Below, one piece after another: positions 41,324 through 50,863 of a DNA stretch of 64,000 nt. Where the stretch lies: the NCBI GenBank assembly GCA_030539495.1, contig JAUNRX010000003.1:9416-73415 (forward strand), given 5' to 3'. Positions within the stretch are counted from its first letter, which is position 1, and each line of letters opens with the position of its first letter. The DNA comes from a bacterium. GTDB taxonomy: Bacteria > Bacillota > Clostridia > Lachnospirales > Lachnospiraceae. The translations under genes and the position numbers were made by a program. Under the pieces are notes generated by a model that ran no database searches, was not told the DNA's origin, and saw nothing but the letters and a program-made list of their open reading frames with translations.

Positions 41324-42948
41324 CGTTTTCTTATGTGGACCAGGAAAAACGAATCTTAGACAACTGTTCTTTTAATGTAAAGGAAGGGGAGTTTGTCGTG
41401 ATATGTGGAGAGTCTGGCTGCGGTAAGACGACACTTCTTCGTCTCTTAAAAAAGGAACTTACAAAAGCAGGCGATTTATCAGGAAGTATTGAGTTTTATA
41501 AAGAGGGAAGAAAGATTGAGTATCTTCCAAGCCAGATTGGCTATGTGATGCAAAATCCGGATGCCCAGATCGTAACAGATGAGGTATGGCATGAGCTTGC
41601 CTTTGGTCTTGAAAATATGGGGGTAAAGACTGATCTCATCCGCTTTAAGGTGGCAGAAATGGCCCATTATTTTGGAATTGAGCATTGGTTCCACAAGAAG
41701 ACATCCGAACTTTCCGGTGGTCAAAAGCAGATCTTGAATTTAGCTTCTGTCCTTGTTATGGAGCCCAATATCCTGCTTTTAGATGAACCGACAGCCCAGT
41801 TAGACCCGATTATGGCAGCGGAGTTTATTCAGACCGTAAAGAAATTAAATGAGCAGTTAGGGCTTACCATCGTTATGGTAGAACATCATTTAGAAGAAGT
41901 ATTAGGCGTGGCAGACCGCCTGATCGTGCTTGAGGAAGGAAAAGTCATTTTAGATGGAGCACCAAGAGAGGTGTTGAAGGATAAGGTAGAAGCGTTGGAG
42001 TACAGCGTGCCAAGTGCCGTAAAAATCTATCATGGCATTCATCGTGGGGGAAATTGTCCACTGACAGAGAAGGAAGGCCGTGAATATCTTAGAACATTAA
42101 AGCAGCAGGGAGTCGTTCCAAATAAGTTAGAAGAGAAAGAACTGCTTCAGGCTGCAGACATCAAAGAAGAAGCAATCCGTCTAAAAGAATTGTATTTTAG
42201 GTATGACCGTGGAGGAGAGGATATCTTAAAAGGGGTGTCCTTAACGGTGGAAAGCGGAAAGATTTATTCCCTGTTAGGTGGTAATGGTTCCGGTAAGACG
42301 ACCTTGTTATCCGTATTATCCGGACAGAAAAGGCCATATAGCGGAAAATGCTTTATTAACGGAAAGAAAATCAGTGCTTACAAAGGCAATTCCCTATATG
42401 TAGATAATCTTGCCTACCTTCCTCAAAATCCAACTTCGTTATTTGTAAAAAATACTGTCTTTGAAGACTTGCTTGAGATGGGCAATGTCAGGGATTGTAC
42501 GAAGAAGGAATTAGAGCTTGTGATTTATGAGCTTGCAGAGAAGCTTGGAATTACCCATGTACTAGAGAAGCATCCATATGACCTAAGTGGCGGTGAGCAG
42601 CAGCGTGCAGGGCTTGCCAAGGTGCTGTTACTAAACCCTAAGATTTTGATTTTGGATGAGCCGACTAAGGGATTGGATGGAACAACAAAAAAATCCTTAC
42701 AAGAGTTATTAAAGGCATTAAATGATGAGGGAATGACCATCTTAATGGTTACTCATGATGTGGAATTTGCAGCATCCATTTCCGACCGATTGGGATTATT
42801 CTTTGACCATCAGATCATTGCCATGGATACTCCAAGAAATGTGCTTAAGAACAGCCGTTTCTTTACCACTCAGGCAAGTCGTATTGCTAGAGAGTTTGTA
42901 AGCGATGCGATTACATGCGAGGAGGTAATCTGGTGTTATCAAAACTAA
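41296..42948 (+). CDS. ecfA: Fused ECF transporter ATPase (two ABC domains)
   Basis: The 550-residue protein carries two ABC ATPase domains. Domain 1 (1-240) has Walker A GESGCGKTT, signature LSGGQKQI and Walker B LLLDEPTAQLDP. Domain 2 (about 295-530) has GGNGSGKTT, LSGGEQQRAG and ILDEPTKGLDG. All catalytic motifs are intact in both halves. In most Firmicutes EcfA1 and EcfA2 are separate; the fused form is usual in dedicated (group I) ECF systems. It provides energy for the T and S components flanking it. Confidence 0.93.
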   Translation: MECITVKDVTFSYVDQEKRILDNCSFNVKEGEFVVICGESGCGKTTLLRLLKKELTKAGDLSGSIEFYKEGRKIEYLPSQIGYVMQNPDAQIVTDEVWHELAFGLENMGVKTDLIRFKVAEMAHYFGIEHWFHKKTSELSGGQKQILNLASVLVMEPNILLLDEPTAQLDPIMAAEFIQTVKKLNEQLGLTIVMVEHHLEEVLGVADRLIVLEEGKVILDGAPREVLKDKVEALEYSVPSAVKIYHGIHRGGNCPLTEKEGREYLRTLKQQGVVPNKLEEKELLQAADIKEEAIRLKELYFRYDRGGEDILKGVSLTVESGKIYSLLGGNGSGKTTLLSVLSGQKRPYSGKCFINGKKISAYKGNSLYVDNLAYLPQNPTSLFVKNTVFEDLLEMGNVRDCTKKELELVIYELAEKLGITHVLEKHPYDLSGGEQQRAGLAKVLLLNPKILILDEPTKGLDGTTKKSLQELLKALNDEGMTILMVTHDVEFAASISDRLGLFFDHQIIAMDTPRNVLKNSRFFTTQASRIAREFVSDAITCEEVIWCYQN

Positions 42949-43613
42949 TCAGGCGGCTATTACTCTTTGGAGTTATTCCAGGGAGTATTGCCATTGGAAT
43001 TGTAGGATTTAATGACAGGCGTTATTATGCCGTTGCACTAATTATTTCGATTAGTGTCTGTCTGATTTATATGCTTTCCTTTGAGGAGAAGAAGATTTCT
43101 ACTAGGCGTATCGTGTTATTATCCATTATGATTGCCCTTTGTACGTTGGGACGCTTCTTGTTTCTTCCAATACCAGGGTTTAAGCCGGTTACTGCAATCG
43201 TAGTGCTGACGGGACTGTATTTTGGAAGTGAGGCGGGCCTTGTGACAGGTGCAATGGCTGCCCTTGTTTCCAATATGGTATTTGGACAGGGACCTTGGAC
43301 ACCATTTCAAATGATCGCATGGGGGCTGATTGGATTTGTGGCAGGTGGAAGACTGCTGCAGGGGTTCTTACGAAGCAAGATTGGACTTACCATCTATGGC
43401 ATCATTGCAGGAATTGCTTATTCCTTGATTATGGATGTGTGGTCTACACTAGCTTTAGATGGGTCTTTTGTATTTGCAAGGTTTGTTGTGAAAGTCAGCA
43501 CGTCGCTTCCATTTATGGTAATCTATGCGGTATCTAACGTGGTATTCTTATTGGTTCTTCGAAAGCCGATGGGCGAAAAGCTGTCTAGAATCAAAAGAAT
43601 TTATAATATATAG
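42933..43613 (+). CDS. ECF transporter S component, probably cobalamin-specific
   Basis: The chosen GTG start at 42933 lies 8 nt after GAGGAGG and overlaps the ATPase gene by 16 nt; the ATG at 42915 would precede the ribosome site. The 226-residue protein has two extra N-terminal helices and a core of six helices with ARFLF-like LGRFLFLPIPGFKPVTAI, GAMAALVSNMVFGQGPWTPFQMIAWGLIG and YSLIMDVWSTLALDG. The pattern resembles the cobalamin S component CbrT. The riboswitch and the transcobalamin-like genes support cobamide as the substrate. Confidence 0.85.
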   Translation: MLSKLIRRLLLFGVIPGSIAIGIVGFNDRRYYAVALIISISVCLIYMLSFEEKKISTRRIVLLSIMIALCTLGRFLFLPIPGFKPVTAIVVLTGLYFGSEAGLVTGAMAALVSNMVFGQGPWTPFQMIAWGLIGFVAGGRLLQGFLRSKIGLTIYGIIAGIAYSLIMDVWSTLALDGSFVFARFVVKVSTSLPFMVIYAVSNVVFLLVLRKPMGEKLSRIKRIYNI

Positions 43614-43619
43614 TTTAAG

Positions 43620-43656
43620 AGGAGTTTTCTTAGTGATAAGGAAGCTCCTTTTTTAC
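43620..43656 (+). terminator. Terminator of the cobalamin uptake operon
   Basis: AGGAGTTTTCTT pairs with AAGGAAGCTCCT and six T follow. No gene is visible in 43614-43860. Confidence 0.85.
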
Positions 43657-43749
43657 TTCTTTGTGTGTTATAGAAGAAATAAGGTAAAAAGAATTTCAAA
43701 AGACAGAAAACCAAGATGTAAAAGCTGTGGAAGATTACAGATACGCTAT

Positions 43750-43790
43750 AAACAGCCGGACTCTGATATTAGAGTCTGGCTGTTTAAAAA
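43750..43790 (+). terminator. Second hairpin before the ABC exporter
   Basis: AACAGCCGGACTCT pairs with AGAGTCTGGCTGTT; the T-run is short, so it may be a terminator or a leader structure. Confidence 0.55.
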
Positions 43791-43871
43791 TCAAAAATTG
43801 CTTGATGAAAGATAGAAAAAGGAATAAAATGTAAATGCATTGAGCGAAAAAAATAATAGAAGGTGATGTTT

Positions 43872-44606
43872 TTGAAGAATGGCGAAAATGTCATACAAGT
43901 AAGTCGATTATCAAAAAAGTACGGAGGATTTTTAGCAGCGGACAATGTTAGTTTTAATGTGGGCAAAGGAGAAATTTGTGGCCTGATTGGAAGAAATGGC
44001 GCAGGAAAGACTACGATCATGAAAATGTTACTGAATATGGTGAAGCCAACATCAGGGGACATTGTCATTTTAGGAAAGAACATGGCAGATGGATTATCAG
44101 AAGAGCGCAGTCAGATCGGTTCCATTATTGAGACTCCTGAGTTCTATGATTCGTTGACGGCGTATGAAAATATTAAAATCAGAGGACTAATGATTGGTCA
44201 TTCGGAAAAAGAGGAATTGCTTGCAGCATTAAAAGAAGTAAATCTCGATGCACAAAAGGACAAAAAAGTAAAGAAATACTCATTAGGAATGCGGCAGAAG
44301 CTTGGAATTGCCTGCGCACTGTTGGGAGATCCTAAAATACTTATATTGGACGAGCCAATTAACGGACTTGATCCAATTGCAATTCGAGAAGTTCGACAAG
44401 TACTAGAGAACGTGGTGAAGAAGAGGAATACGACAATATTAATCTCCAGCCATATTCTTGGAGAAATGTCTAAGATAGCATCAAAATACATATTTATTGA
44501 CAAAGGAAAAGTAATCAAACAAATCGCAGCCAGTGAAATTAATGGCAAGGATAAGGAACTGGAAGACTATTTCGTTTCTTTAGTAGGAGGTGATTCTGTT
44601 GATTAA
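43872..44606 (+). CDS. ABC transporter ATP-binding protein (bacitracin/lantibiotic exporter type)
   Basis: The 244-residue ATPase starts best at TTG 43872, 6 nt after AAGGTG; the ATG at 43866 lies within that site. It has Walker A GRNGAGKTT, signature YSLGMRQKLGIA and Walker B ILILDEPINGLDP (N replaces the usual T after P, I), with the H-loop in ISSHILGEM. The family includes BcrA and lantibiotic immunity ATPases. It overlaps the permease gene by 8 nt. No sensor kinase pair is next to it. Confidence 0.88.
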   Translation: MKNGENVIQVSRLSKKYGGFLAADNVSFNVGKGEICGLIGRNGAGKTTIMKMLLNMVKPTSGDIVILGKNMADGLSEERSQIGSIIETPEFYDSLTAYENIKIRGLMIGHSEKEELLAALKEVNLDAQKDKKVKKYSLGMRQKLGIACALLGDPKILILDEPINGLDPIAIREVRQVLENVVKKRNTTILISSHILGEMSKIASKYIFIDKGKVIKQIAASEINGKDKELEDYFVSLVGGDSVD

Positions 44607-45330
44607 GATATTTAAAGCAGAACTGTATAAAATTGTTCATCTGACATCCATGAAGACTTTTATCCTTCTAACGATTTTAGCGTTTGGAGGTGGCGCGTTT
44701 GTGCCGGTATTGTTTAGTGCAACAAGTGTGAAGAATTATTTATTTGAAACTAGTGATATATTTTCATTCATCATCATCATCATGGTAGTATCCTTGACAA
44801 TCTTAGACTATAATGCAAAAACAATGAAGAATATTGTGAGTAGCGGGGTATCTCTGCCATCAATTTATTTAGCAAGAATGTTATCCATCTTTGTCATGGT
44901 TGCAGTCACTCTTTTGGTGGCAATGGTAGCAGGAGGCATTGGTGCCTACATTAAGCTTGGAGGAATGGGAGAAGGAGATGTAACGGTGGGAACCGGTATT
45001 TCCCTTGTGGAATCCTATTTTCTTCAATTGATTTATTTAATTGGCATTGCCTGTATCACACATCTTGTTACCACCCTGTTTCGAAATACCGTATTAAGCT
45101 TAGTAGTGTCATTGGGCTTAAGTATATGCGGCAATATGATCAATGCATTGATTGAAGAACGATTAAAGATTGATTTATCTGGATACTCATTGCCTGATGT
45201 ATTAGATTCGATTGATAAGATGAGCCTGAGCTCAGATTTCTTTTTGCATTTTGGGGTTGTTACCGGAGGTATCTTAATTATCTGTTCCTTGCTTGGAATA
45301 TTTGTATTTAATAAACGAAGTCTGGCATAA
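44599..45330 (+). CDS. ABC-2 type permease partner
   Basis: The TTG at 44599 lies 8 nt after GGAGG, giving 243 residues with about six membrane helices. It fits the ABC-2 exporter permease pattern (FKAELYKIVHLTSMKTFIL at the N-terminus, a cytoplasmic elbow then helices). With the ATPase just upstream it forms a two-protein exporter, possibly for a peptide antibiotic or as immunity. The substrate is unknown. Confidence 0.85.
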   Translation: MIKIFKAELYKIVHLTSMKTFILLTILAFGGGAFVPVLFSATSVKNYLFETSDIFSFIIIIMVVSLTILDYNAKTMKNIVSSGVSLPSIYLARMLSIFVMVAVTLLVAMVAGGIGAYIKLGGMGEGDVTVGTGISLVESYFLQLIYLIGIACITHLVTTLFRNTVLSLVVSLGLSICGNMINALIEERLKIDLSGYSLPDVLDSIDKMSLSSDFFLHFGVVTGGILIICSLLGIFVFNKRSLA

Positions 45331-45396
45331 GAAAAAATGGGTTTATGAGAATGAGAAAAAAAGTCAATAAAAATAAAATACCTGTTATTGCAGTAA

Positions 45397-45429
45397 AAAG
45401 CTTACTTTAAAATAAAGTGAGCTTTTTTT
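45397..45429 (+). terminator. Terminator after the ABC exporter
   Basis: AAAGCTTACTTT pairs with AAAGTGAGCTTT and is followed by a T-run. Confidence 0.85.
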
Positions 45430-45538
45430 GTTATCAAGTATTACTATTTTTCGAAAAGTAAAGTCTGTTAATTAGAATATTATGCTGATATAATACAGAA
45501 AATGTAAATTATAAAGTAAAAATAGCTAGGAGAACATT

Positions 45539-47458
45539 ATGGATTATAAACAAATCGCCCAAGATATTTTACAGAATGTGGGCGGTGAGGACAATATCAA
45601 AGACCTCACACATTGCTTTACAAGACTTCGTTTTGTTTTAAAAGATGAGTCAAAAGCAGACAAAGGTGTCTTAGGAAGGATTGAAGGCGTGATAAGTGTG
45701 GTCTCTGCAAATGGCGAATTACAAGTAGTTTGCGGAGCAAAGGTAAACAATATCTTTGATGCCATTGAAGCAATTCGAAACAACGAAGCAGGAAACAAGG
45801 AAGTGGATAAAGAAGCATCCAGAGATACCGGTAAAAAACAGCCAATCGGTCAGAGAATCTTACAGATCATTACGCAGATCTTTACTCCATTAGTACCGGC
45901 AATTGCGGCAGCAGGATTGATCAAAGGCTTACTTACTGCGGCAAAACTCATTATGATACGAAGAGGCGTGGATATCAGTGTTACTGATACGTACACGATC
46001 CTTTATGCTGCCAGCCAGGTAATCTTTTATTTCTTCCCAATCTTCTTAGCGATGACAACAGCGAAAGCATTAAAATGCAATCAAGTCATTGCCATGGTAA
46101 TTGGGGGAAGCTTATGCTATCCGGCAATTGATGCGTTAATCCAAGATGTAAGTGTTGCATCTAATATTTTTGGTATCCCAATTACAAAGGGTGCCTGGGC
46201 AATGGGAGATGCCGTAAAAGTATTTTCCTATACGGAGTCTGTAATTCCAATTATCCTTGCCATTATCGTAATGGCGTATTTAGAACGACTATTAAAACGT
46301 TTTGTTCCGGAAGTGGTGCAGTTAATCCTTGTTCCCGGACTTGAATTATTAATTATGATACCGCTTACCTTATGCCTTCTTGGACCAATCGGAATTTATA
46401 TTGGTAACATTATTGCAGCTGCCTATGGTTTTATCATTGGCGTAAGTCCAGTTCTTGGAGGAGCCTTGATCGGTGGACTTTGGGGTGTATTTGTTATCTT
46501 TGGTGCACATCGTGCGTTAATCCCAATTGGGTTAAATGATGTGGCATTATACGGAAAACAGAATATCTTGGCATTTGCAGGATCTGCAAACTTCGCACAA
46601 GGCGGTGCAGCTCTTGGCGTTATGCTTAAGACTAAGAATAAAGAATTAAAACAGGTAGCACTTTCAGGAACCATTGCAGCAGCCCTTGTTGGTGTAACGG
46701 AGCCGGCAATTTACGGCTGTAACTTACGATATAAAAAGCCAATGATCTGCGCAATCATTGCAGGTGCTGTTGGTGGTGCGGTTATGGGATTTGGTAATGT
46801 CTATGGAGATGCCTTTGCCAATAATGGTGTGCTTACGATCTTTACGTATGCGGCATTTGGCATGACAAAATTCTTATTCTATTTGGTAGGTATTGCAATT
46901 GCCTTCTTTGGTGCAGCAATCCTTACGTATATCGTTGGATTTGAAGAAGATAAAAAAGAAGATAGAATAGTAGAAAAGACAGAAGAAACAGGGCATAATG
47001 ATGGAGAAAAAACAGTAACGATGCACTCTCCTATGACTGGAGAAGCCATTTTATTAAGCGAGGTAAAAGACGAAGCATTTGCATCGGCAGCACTAGGAAA
47101 AGGTGGAGCAGTCATTCCTTCTGTTGGAGAAGTGGTAGCACCGGAAGATTGTACAGTAACCTTGATCTATGATACACTACATGCAATCTGTCTTACTCTT
47201 GAAAATGGAGCAGAGATTATGATCCATATCGGAATTGATACGGTGAAGTTAAATGGAGCCCATTTCACAAAATGTGTGGAACAAGGCGAGACGGTAAAGC
47301 GTGGCACACCAATCATGCGATTTGATATGGATGCAATCAAGGCGGCAGGCTATGATATGACAACACCAATCATCGTCTTAAATACGGATGACTATGAAAA
47401 CGTTCAGTCAATCGTTGGCGCAGTAGATAACGACAAAGAATTATTAGTGATCAGCTAG
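45539..47458 (+). CDS. bglP: PTS beta-glucoside transporter subunit IIBCA
   Basis: The 639-residue protein has the three PTS parts in order: IIB (1-90, phospho-Cys in LTHCFTRLRF at about 26), IIC membrane part (about 105-460, with GVTEPAIYGCNLRYKKP) and IIA (about 485-635, phospho-His in NGAEIMIHIGIDTVKLNG). It imports and phosphorylates beta-glucosides such as salicin, arbutin or cellobiose. An extended -10 TGATATAAT lies at 45486-45494. No BglG antiterminator gene or obvious RAT hairpin is seen. The phospho-beta-glucosidase follows after 10 nt. Confidence 0.95.
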   Translation: MDYKQIAQDILQNVGGEDNIKDLTHCFTRLRFVLKDESKADKGVLGRIEGVISVVSANGELQVVCGAKVNNIFDAIEAIRNNEAGNKEVDKEASRDTGKKQPIGQRILQIITQIFTPLVPAIAAAGLIKGLLTAAKLIMIRRGVDISVTDTYTILYAASQVIFYFFPIFLAMTTAKALKCNQVIAMVIGGSLCYPAIDALIQDVSVASNIFGIPITKGAWAMGDAVKVFSYTESVIPIILAIIVMAYLERLLKRFVPEVVQLILVPGLELLIMIPLTLCLLGPIGIYIGNIIAAAYGFIIGVSPVLGGALIGGLWGVFVIFGAHRALIPIGLNDVALYGKQNILAFAGSANFAQGGAALGVMLKTKNKELKQVALSGTIAAALVGVTEPAIYGCNLRYKKPMICAIIAGAVGGAVMGFGNVYGDAFANNGVLTIFTYAAFGMTKFLFYLVGIAIAFFGAAILTYIVGFEEDKKEDRIVEKTEETGHNDGEKTVTMHSPMTGEAILLSEVKDEAFASAALGKGGAVIPSVGEVVAPEDCTVTLIYDTLHAICLTLENGAEIMIHIGIDTVKLNGAHFTKCVEQGETVKRGTPIMRFDMDAIKAAGYDMTTPIIVLNTDDYENVQSIVGAVDNDKELLVIS

Positions 47459-47468
47459 GAGGATATGA

Positions 47469-48890
47469 ATGAAGGAAGCAGTAACATTCCCTAAGGATTT
47501 CCTATGGGGAGCTTCTTCCTCGGCATTTCAGATTGAAGGTGCCTGGGACGAAGACGGAAAAGGAAAGACAGTTGCCGATGTAAACTCATTTAAGAGATCA
47601 CATTTACAGGCAGATACGAAAGTAGCAAGTGATTTTTATCATAATTATAGAGAAGATATTAAGTTAATGAAGGAACTGGGAATGGAAATCTACCGTTTTT
47701 CTATTTCCTGGGCTCGTATCATTCCGGATGGAGATGGCGAAGTAAATCAGGCAGGAATCGAGTTCTATAATAATGTAATTAACTGTCTCTTAGAACATGG
47801 CATTAAGCCTTTTGTAACGTTATATCATTTTGACTTGCCATATGCATTGGTAGAAAAGTATAACGGTTGGGAAAGCAGAGAGTCTATCTATGCATTTGAA
47901 CGCTATGCAAAAATCTGTTTTGAAGCATTTGGTGATCGTGTAGAATACTGGCAGGTGCATAATGAACAGAACCTGATGATCCGCGTGGATGAACGAATGA
48001 ACATTGAGGAAGAGGATTTATATCAGGCAGACAAGGTACGTGCGCAGATGGATTACCATATGTTCCTTGCCCATGCTCTTGCAGTCAATGCCTGCCATGC
48101 TATCGTGAAAGATGGCAAGATTGGTCCGGCCGTTTCTTCTACTTGTACGTATCCGCTTACAAATAAGCCGGAGGATGTATGGGCAGCCAAGATGAACGAT
48201 GCATTTAAGACGGACTACTGCCTTGAGATGCATTTCACAGGAAAATATCCGGGCTACTATATGAGATATTTAAAAGAGAGAAACATCGTTCCTGTAATGG
48301 AAGAGGGAGACGAAGCCCTTCTTAAGAGTGCAAAGATGGATTATATTGCGGTAAATTACTACCGTACCCTTTGTGCAAGCTTTCTTCCTGTGGAAGAAAC
48401 TCATCCAATTGGAGAGCGTGCGTTCCGTGGAAATCAAGTAGACTTTGACCAGTATGGATATTTCAGAGATGAGAAAAATGAAAACCTTACAGCTAGTGCA
48501 TATGGTGCGCAAATTGACCCAAATGGACTTCGTATTGTGTTAAATGAGTATTATCGTCGTTATCGTCTGCCACTGATCATTACAGAAAATGGCCTAGGTG
48601 CCGTAGATGTGTTGACAGAAGATAATAAAATCCACGATGACTATCGAATTGACTATATCCGTGAGCATATCAAGGCAATCGGCCTGGCAATCGAAGATGG
48701 TGTAGAAGTTATGGGTTACAGCCCATGGTCTGTGATGGATATCCTAAGTTCTCACCAGGGATTTAAGAAGCGTTATGGATTTATTTATATCGACCGTGAA
48801 GACCACGATGAAAAACAGTTAAAACGAATTAAGAAGGACAGTTTCTACTGGTACCAGAATGTAATTCGTACCAACGGCAAAGAATTATAG
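47469..48890 (+). CDS. bglA: 6-phospho-beta-glucosidase (GH1)
   Basis: The 473-residue glycoside hydrolase family 1 enzyme shows FPKDFLWGASSSAFQIEGAW at the start, the acid/base in HNEQNL (about residue 165; NEP is usual, here NEQ) and the nucleophile in LIITENGLG (about 372). It cleaves the phosphorylated sugar delivered by the PTS protein encoded 10 nt upstream. Length is normal. The Gln after the acid/base Glu occurs in some GH1 subgroups. Confidence 0.93.
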   Translation: MKEAVTFPKDFLWGASSSAFQIEGAWDEDGKGKTVADVNSFKRSHLQADTKVASDFYHNYREDIKLMKELGMEIYRFSISWARIIPDGDGEVNQAGIEFYNNVINCLLEHGIKPFVTLYHFDLPYALVEKYNGWESRESIYAFERYAKICFEAFGDRVEYWQVHNEQNLMIRVDERMNIEEEDLYQADKVRAQMDYHMFLAHALAVNACHAIVKDGKIGPAVSSTCTYPLTNKPEDVWAAKMNDAFKTDYCLEMHFTGKYPGYYMRYLKERNIVPVMEEGDEALLKSAKMDYIAVNYYRTLCASFLPVEETHPIGERAFRGNQVDFDQYGYFRDEKNENLTASAYGAQIDPNGLRIVLNEYYRRYRLPLIITENGLGAVDVLTEDNKIHDDYRIDYIREHIKAIGLAIEDGVEVMGYSPWSVMDILSSHQGFKKRYGFIYIDREDHDEKQLKRIKKDSFYWYQNVIRTNGKEL

Positions 48891-48895
48891 AGGAA

Positions 48896-48937
48896 AGGCA
48901 TTAAGTATGAAAGAAGTAATACTTAATGCCTTTTTTT
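48896..48937 (+). terminator. Terminator of the beta-glucoside operon
   Basis: AGGCATTAAGTAT pairs with ATACTTAATGCCT and seven T follow. Confidence 0.9.
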
Positions 48938-48966
48938 GATTATTTCGACAAGAATACAAAATATAA

Positions 48967-48995
48967 TTGTTAATACTACATTATTCGTGTATAAT
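48967..48995 (+). promoter_or_regulatory. Promoter of the diguanylate cyclase gene
   Basis: TTGTTA (48967-48972) and TATAAT (48990-48995) are 17 nt apart. Confidence 0.65.
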
Positions 48996-49034
48996 TGATA
49001 GAGAATCTTAAGATAAAACACTAGGAGTGTTAAT

Positions 49035-50693
49035 ATGAAATATAACCATGTAAAGAATATCTTTTATAGTATAGTTGCATGCACGGTTCTTTGCATTACA
49101 GTGCTTATGTGTATGACGTGGTCACAGGAAAAGTCCTATCCTAGGGGAAATACGGAAAGTAAAGAAGTCAGTATTATAGGCAAGTATTACATAAATGATG
49201 ATGGTGAAAGCCATGTACTTAATAAAGATACCAAGTTTAAAGTAAAAGGTATGAATACAATAAAGGTTATAGGGAATTTTACAGAGGATATAGGGGAAAA
49301 CATGTTGGTCATTCTTAGAATTGACAATATGAAAGTGGAGATCAAGGTGAATGGAAAGCAGGTATATTCCATCGGACAAAATGGAACAATGCCATCGTAT
49401 GCCAAATCACCGGGAAATCTATGGGGAACATTTTGTTCGGAAGGAATTAAGACAACTGACAAAGTGGAAATAACCCTGATCAATTGCTACACAAATCATG
49501 TAAATACTACATTTGAGAAGTTTTTTCACCAAATGTATTATGGTTCTGATAGCAGCCTAGTTATTTCTAATATGAGAAATAAACTAATCAATAGTTTCTT
49601 TTCCATGTTTATTTTATGCATGGGAATTATGACGACAATTTTCACCGTTATTAGCTATTATATGAAACAATCGTTCGAACGAGTAGCCGTATTCTCAGGA
49701 TTATGCTTATTTAGCGGGATATGGTTCTTTATCGATTTCGACATACAGTATTATTTATTTCCATCGGGAGTATTTAATAATAGCCTGGATATGTTGACAC
49801 TGTTATTTACAGCATTTTTCCTACTTTGGTTTTATGGCATCAGCTTAAACAGCAAGGTAAGATATTTTGTGTTAGCAGATGCGGTGTGCTTCTTTCTGAC
49901 AATTATTGTAGCCACCATCTTACAATATACCGGAAGAATGGACTATTATGACGTATATATTACAGTATATGTATTTGGATTAATTGGAGGTGGAGTTACC
50001 GTAGGATCGATTCTATGGGAGAAACATAGAAATCAAGATAGCAGTCTGAATATGCTGATTTTATCAAGCGTTTGCCTTTCTCTTGGGATGTTTATAGATC
50101 TATTCGGAATTTATTTTGAAGTTCAGCCAGGAATGTTCTGGTTTAGAGTAGGATTTATCATATTCCTCTGCATTCAGTTTTATGAAATTATAAATACAAT
50201 CAAGCATTATGTCACGGAGACCACAAGAGTACACGTGCTAAAGGAAATGGCGTATAAGGATGCGCTGACTGGGGTATTAAATCGTGCAGCCTACTTAGAA
50301 AAGGTAAGTGCGGTGGAAGAAAAAATCATAAAACATAGTAAGTTTGCTATTATTGTATTCGACATCAATAACCTAAAGACGACTAATGATACAATGGGAC
50401 ACGATGAAGGGGATAACTTAATTCTGTCTTCATGCAGCTTGCTTAGTAAAGTCTTTGGCAAGAATAAATTATATCGAATCGGTGGAGATGAGTTCGTTGT
50501 AATTTTAGAGGATAGCGAATATAAGCAGAGATTTGATAGAATACAGCAGTTTGTGAATGCCTGTAAAAATAATGATTTGGAAATTGCATATGGTATGGCC
50601 AGTTACAATTCTGCGACCGATATATCTTATGAGGATGTATTTTTGAAAGCGGATCAAGCGATGTATGTAACCAAGAAAAAAATGAAACAGTAG
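49035..50693 (+). CDS. Membrane GGDEF diguanylate cyclase
   Basis: The 552-residue protein has a signal anchor (10-28), an extracytoplasmic beta domain (about 30-180), seven predicted membrane helices (about 190-385, 7TMR-DISM-like) and a C-terminal GGDEF domain (about 405-552). The active-site motif GGDEF is intact in YRIGGDEFVVIL (about 480) with DINNLKTTND upstream. No RxxD inhibitory site is visible in the usual position. It should make c-di-GMP in answer to an external signal. With the HD-GYP protein and c-di-GMP riboswitch it forms part of the same signalling system. Confidence 0.92.
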   Translation: MKYNHVKNIFYSIVACTVLCITVLMCMTWSQEKSYPRGNTESKEVSIIGKYYINDDGESHVLNKDTKFKVKGMNTIKVIGNFTEDIGENMLVILRIDNMKVEIKVNGKQVYSIGQNGTMPSYAKSPGNLWGTFCSEGIKTTDKVEITLINCYTNHVNTTFEKFFHQMYYGSDSSLVISNMRNKLINSFFSMFILCMGIMTTIFTVISYYMKQSFERVAVFSGLCLFSGIWFFIDFDIQYYLFPSGVFNNSLDMLTLLFTAFFLLWFYGISLNSKVRYFVLADAVCFFLTIIVATILQYTGRMDYYDVYITVYVFGLIGGGVTVGSILWEKHRNQDSSLNMLILSSVCLSLGMFIDLFGIYFEVQPGMFWFRVGFIIFLCIQFYEIINTIKHYVTETTRVHVLKEMAYKDALTGVLNRAAYLEKVSAVEEKIIKHSKFAIIVFDINNLKTTNDTMGHDEGDNLILSSCSLLSKVFGKNKLYRIGGDEFVVILEDSEYKQRFDRIQQFVNACKNNDLEIAYGMASYNSATDISYEDVFLKADQAMYVTKKKMKQ

Positions 50694-50863
50694 TGAGTAT
50701 GGATCCTTTGGAGTAGAGAGTAAGTCTTAAACCAATAGGGTCCATTTTAATAAATGAATAGTAAATGTCATTTATACCTACAATAATGATAGGGATTACT
50801 GTCGAATAAATGAATAATTGGATTGATGTGAACTAGAAAATTTAACAGGTAGGAAGGGATATT

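Noticed and set aside
43525..43815. 96-codon frame crossing the end of the ECF S-component gene
   Set aside because: It runs through the operon terminator and a second hairpin and starts inside a real gene.
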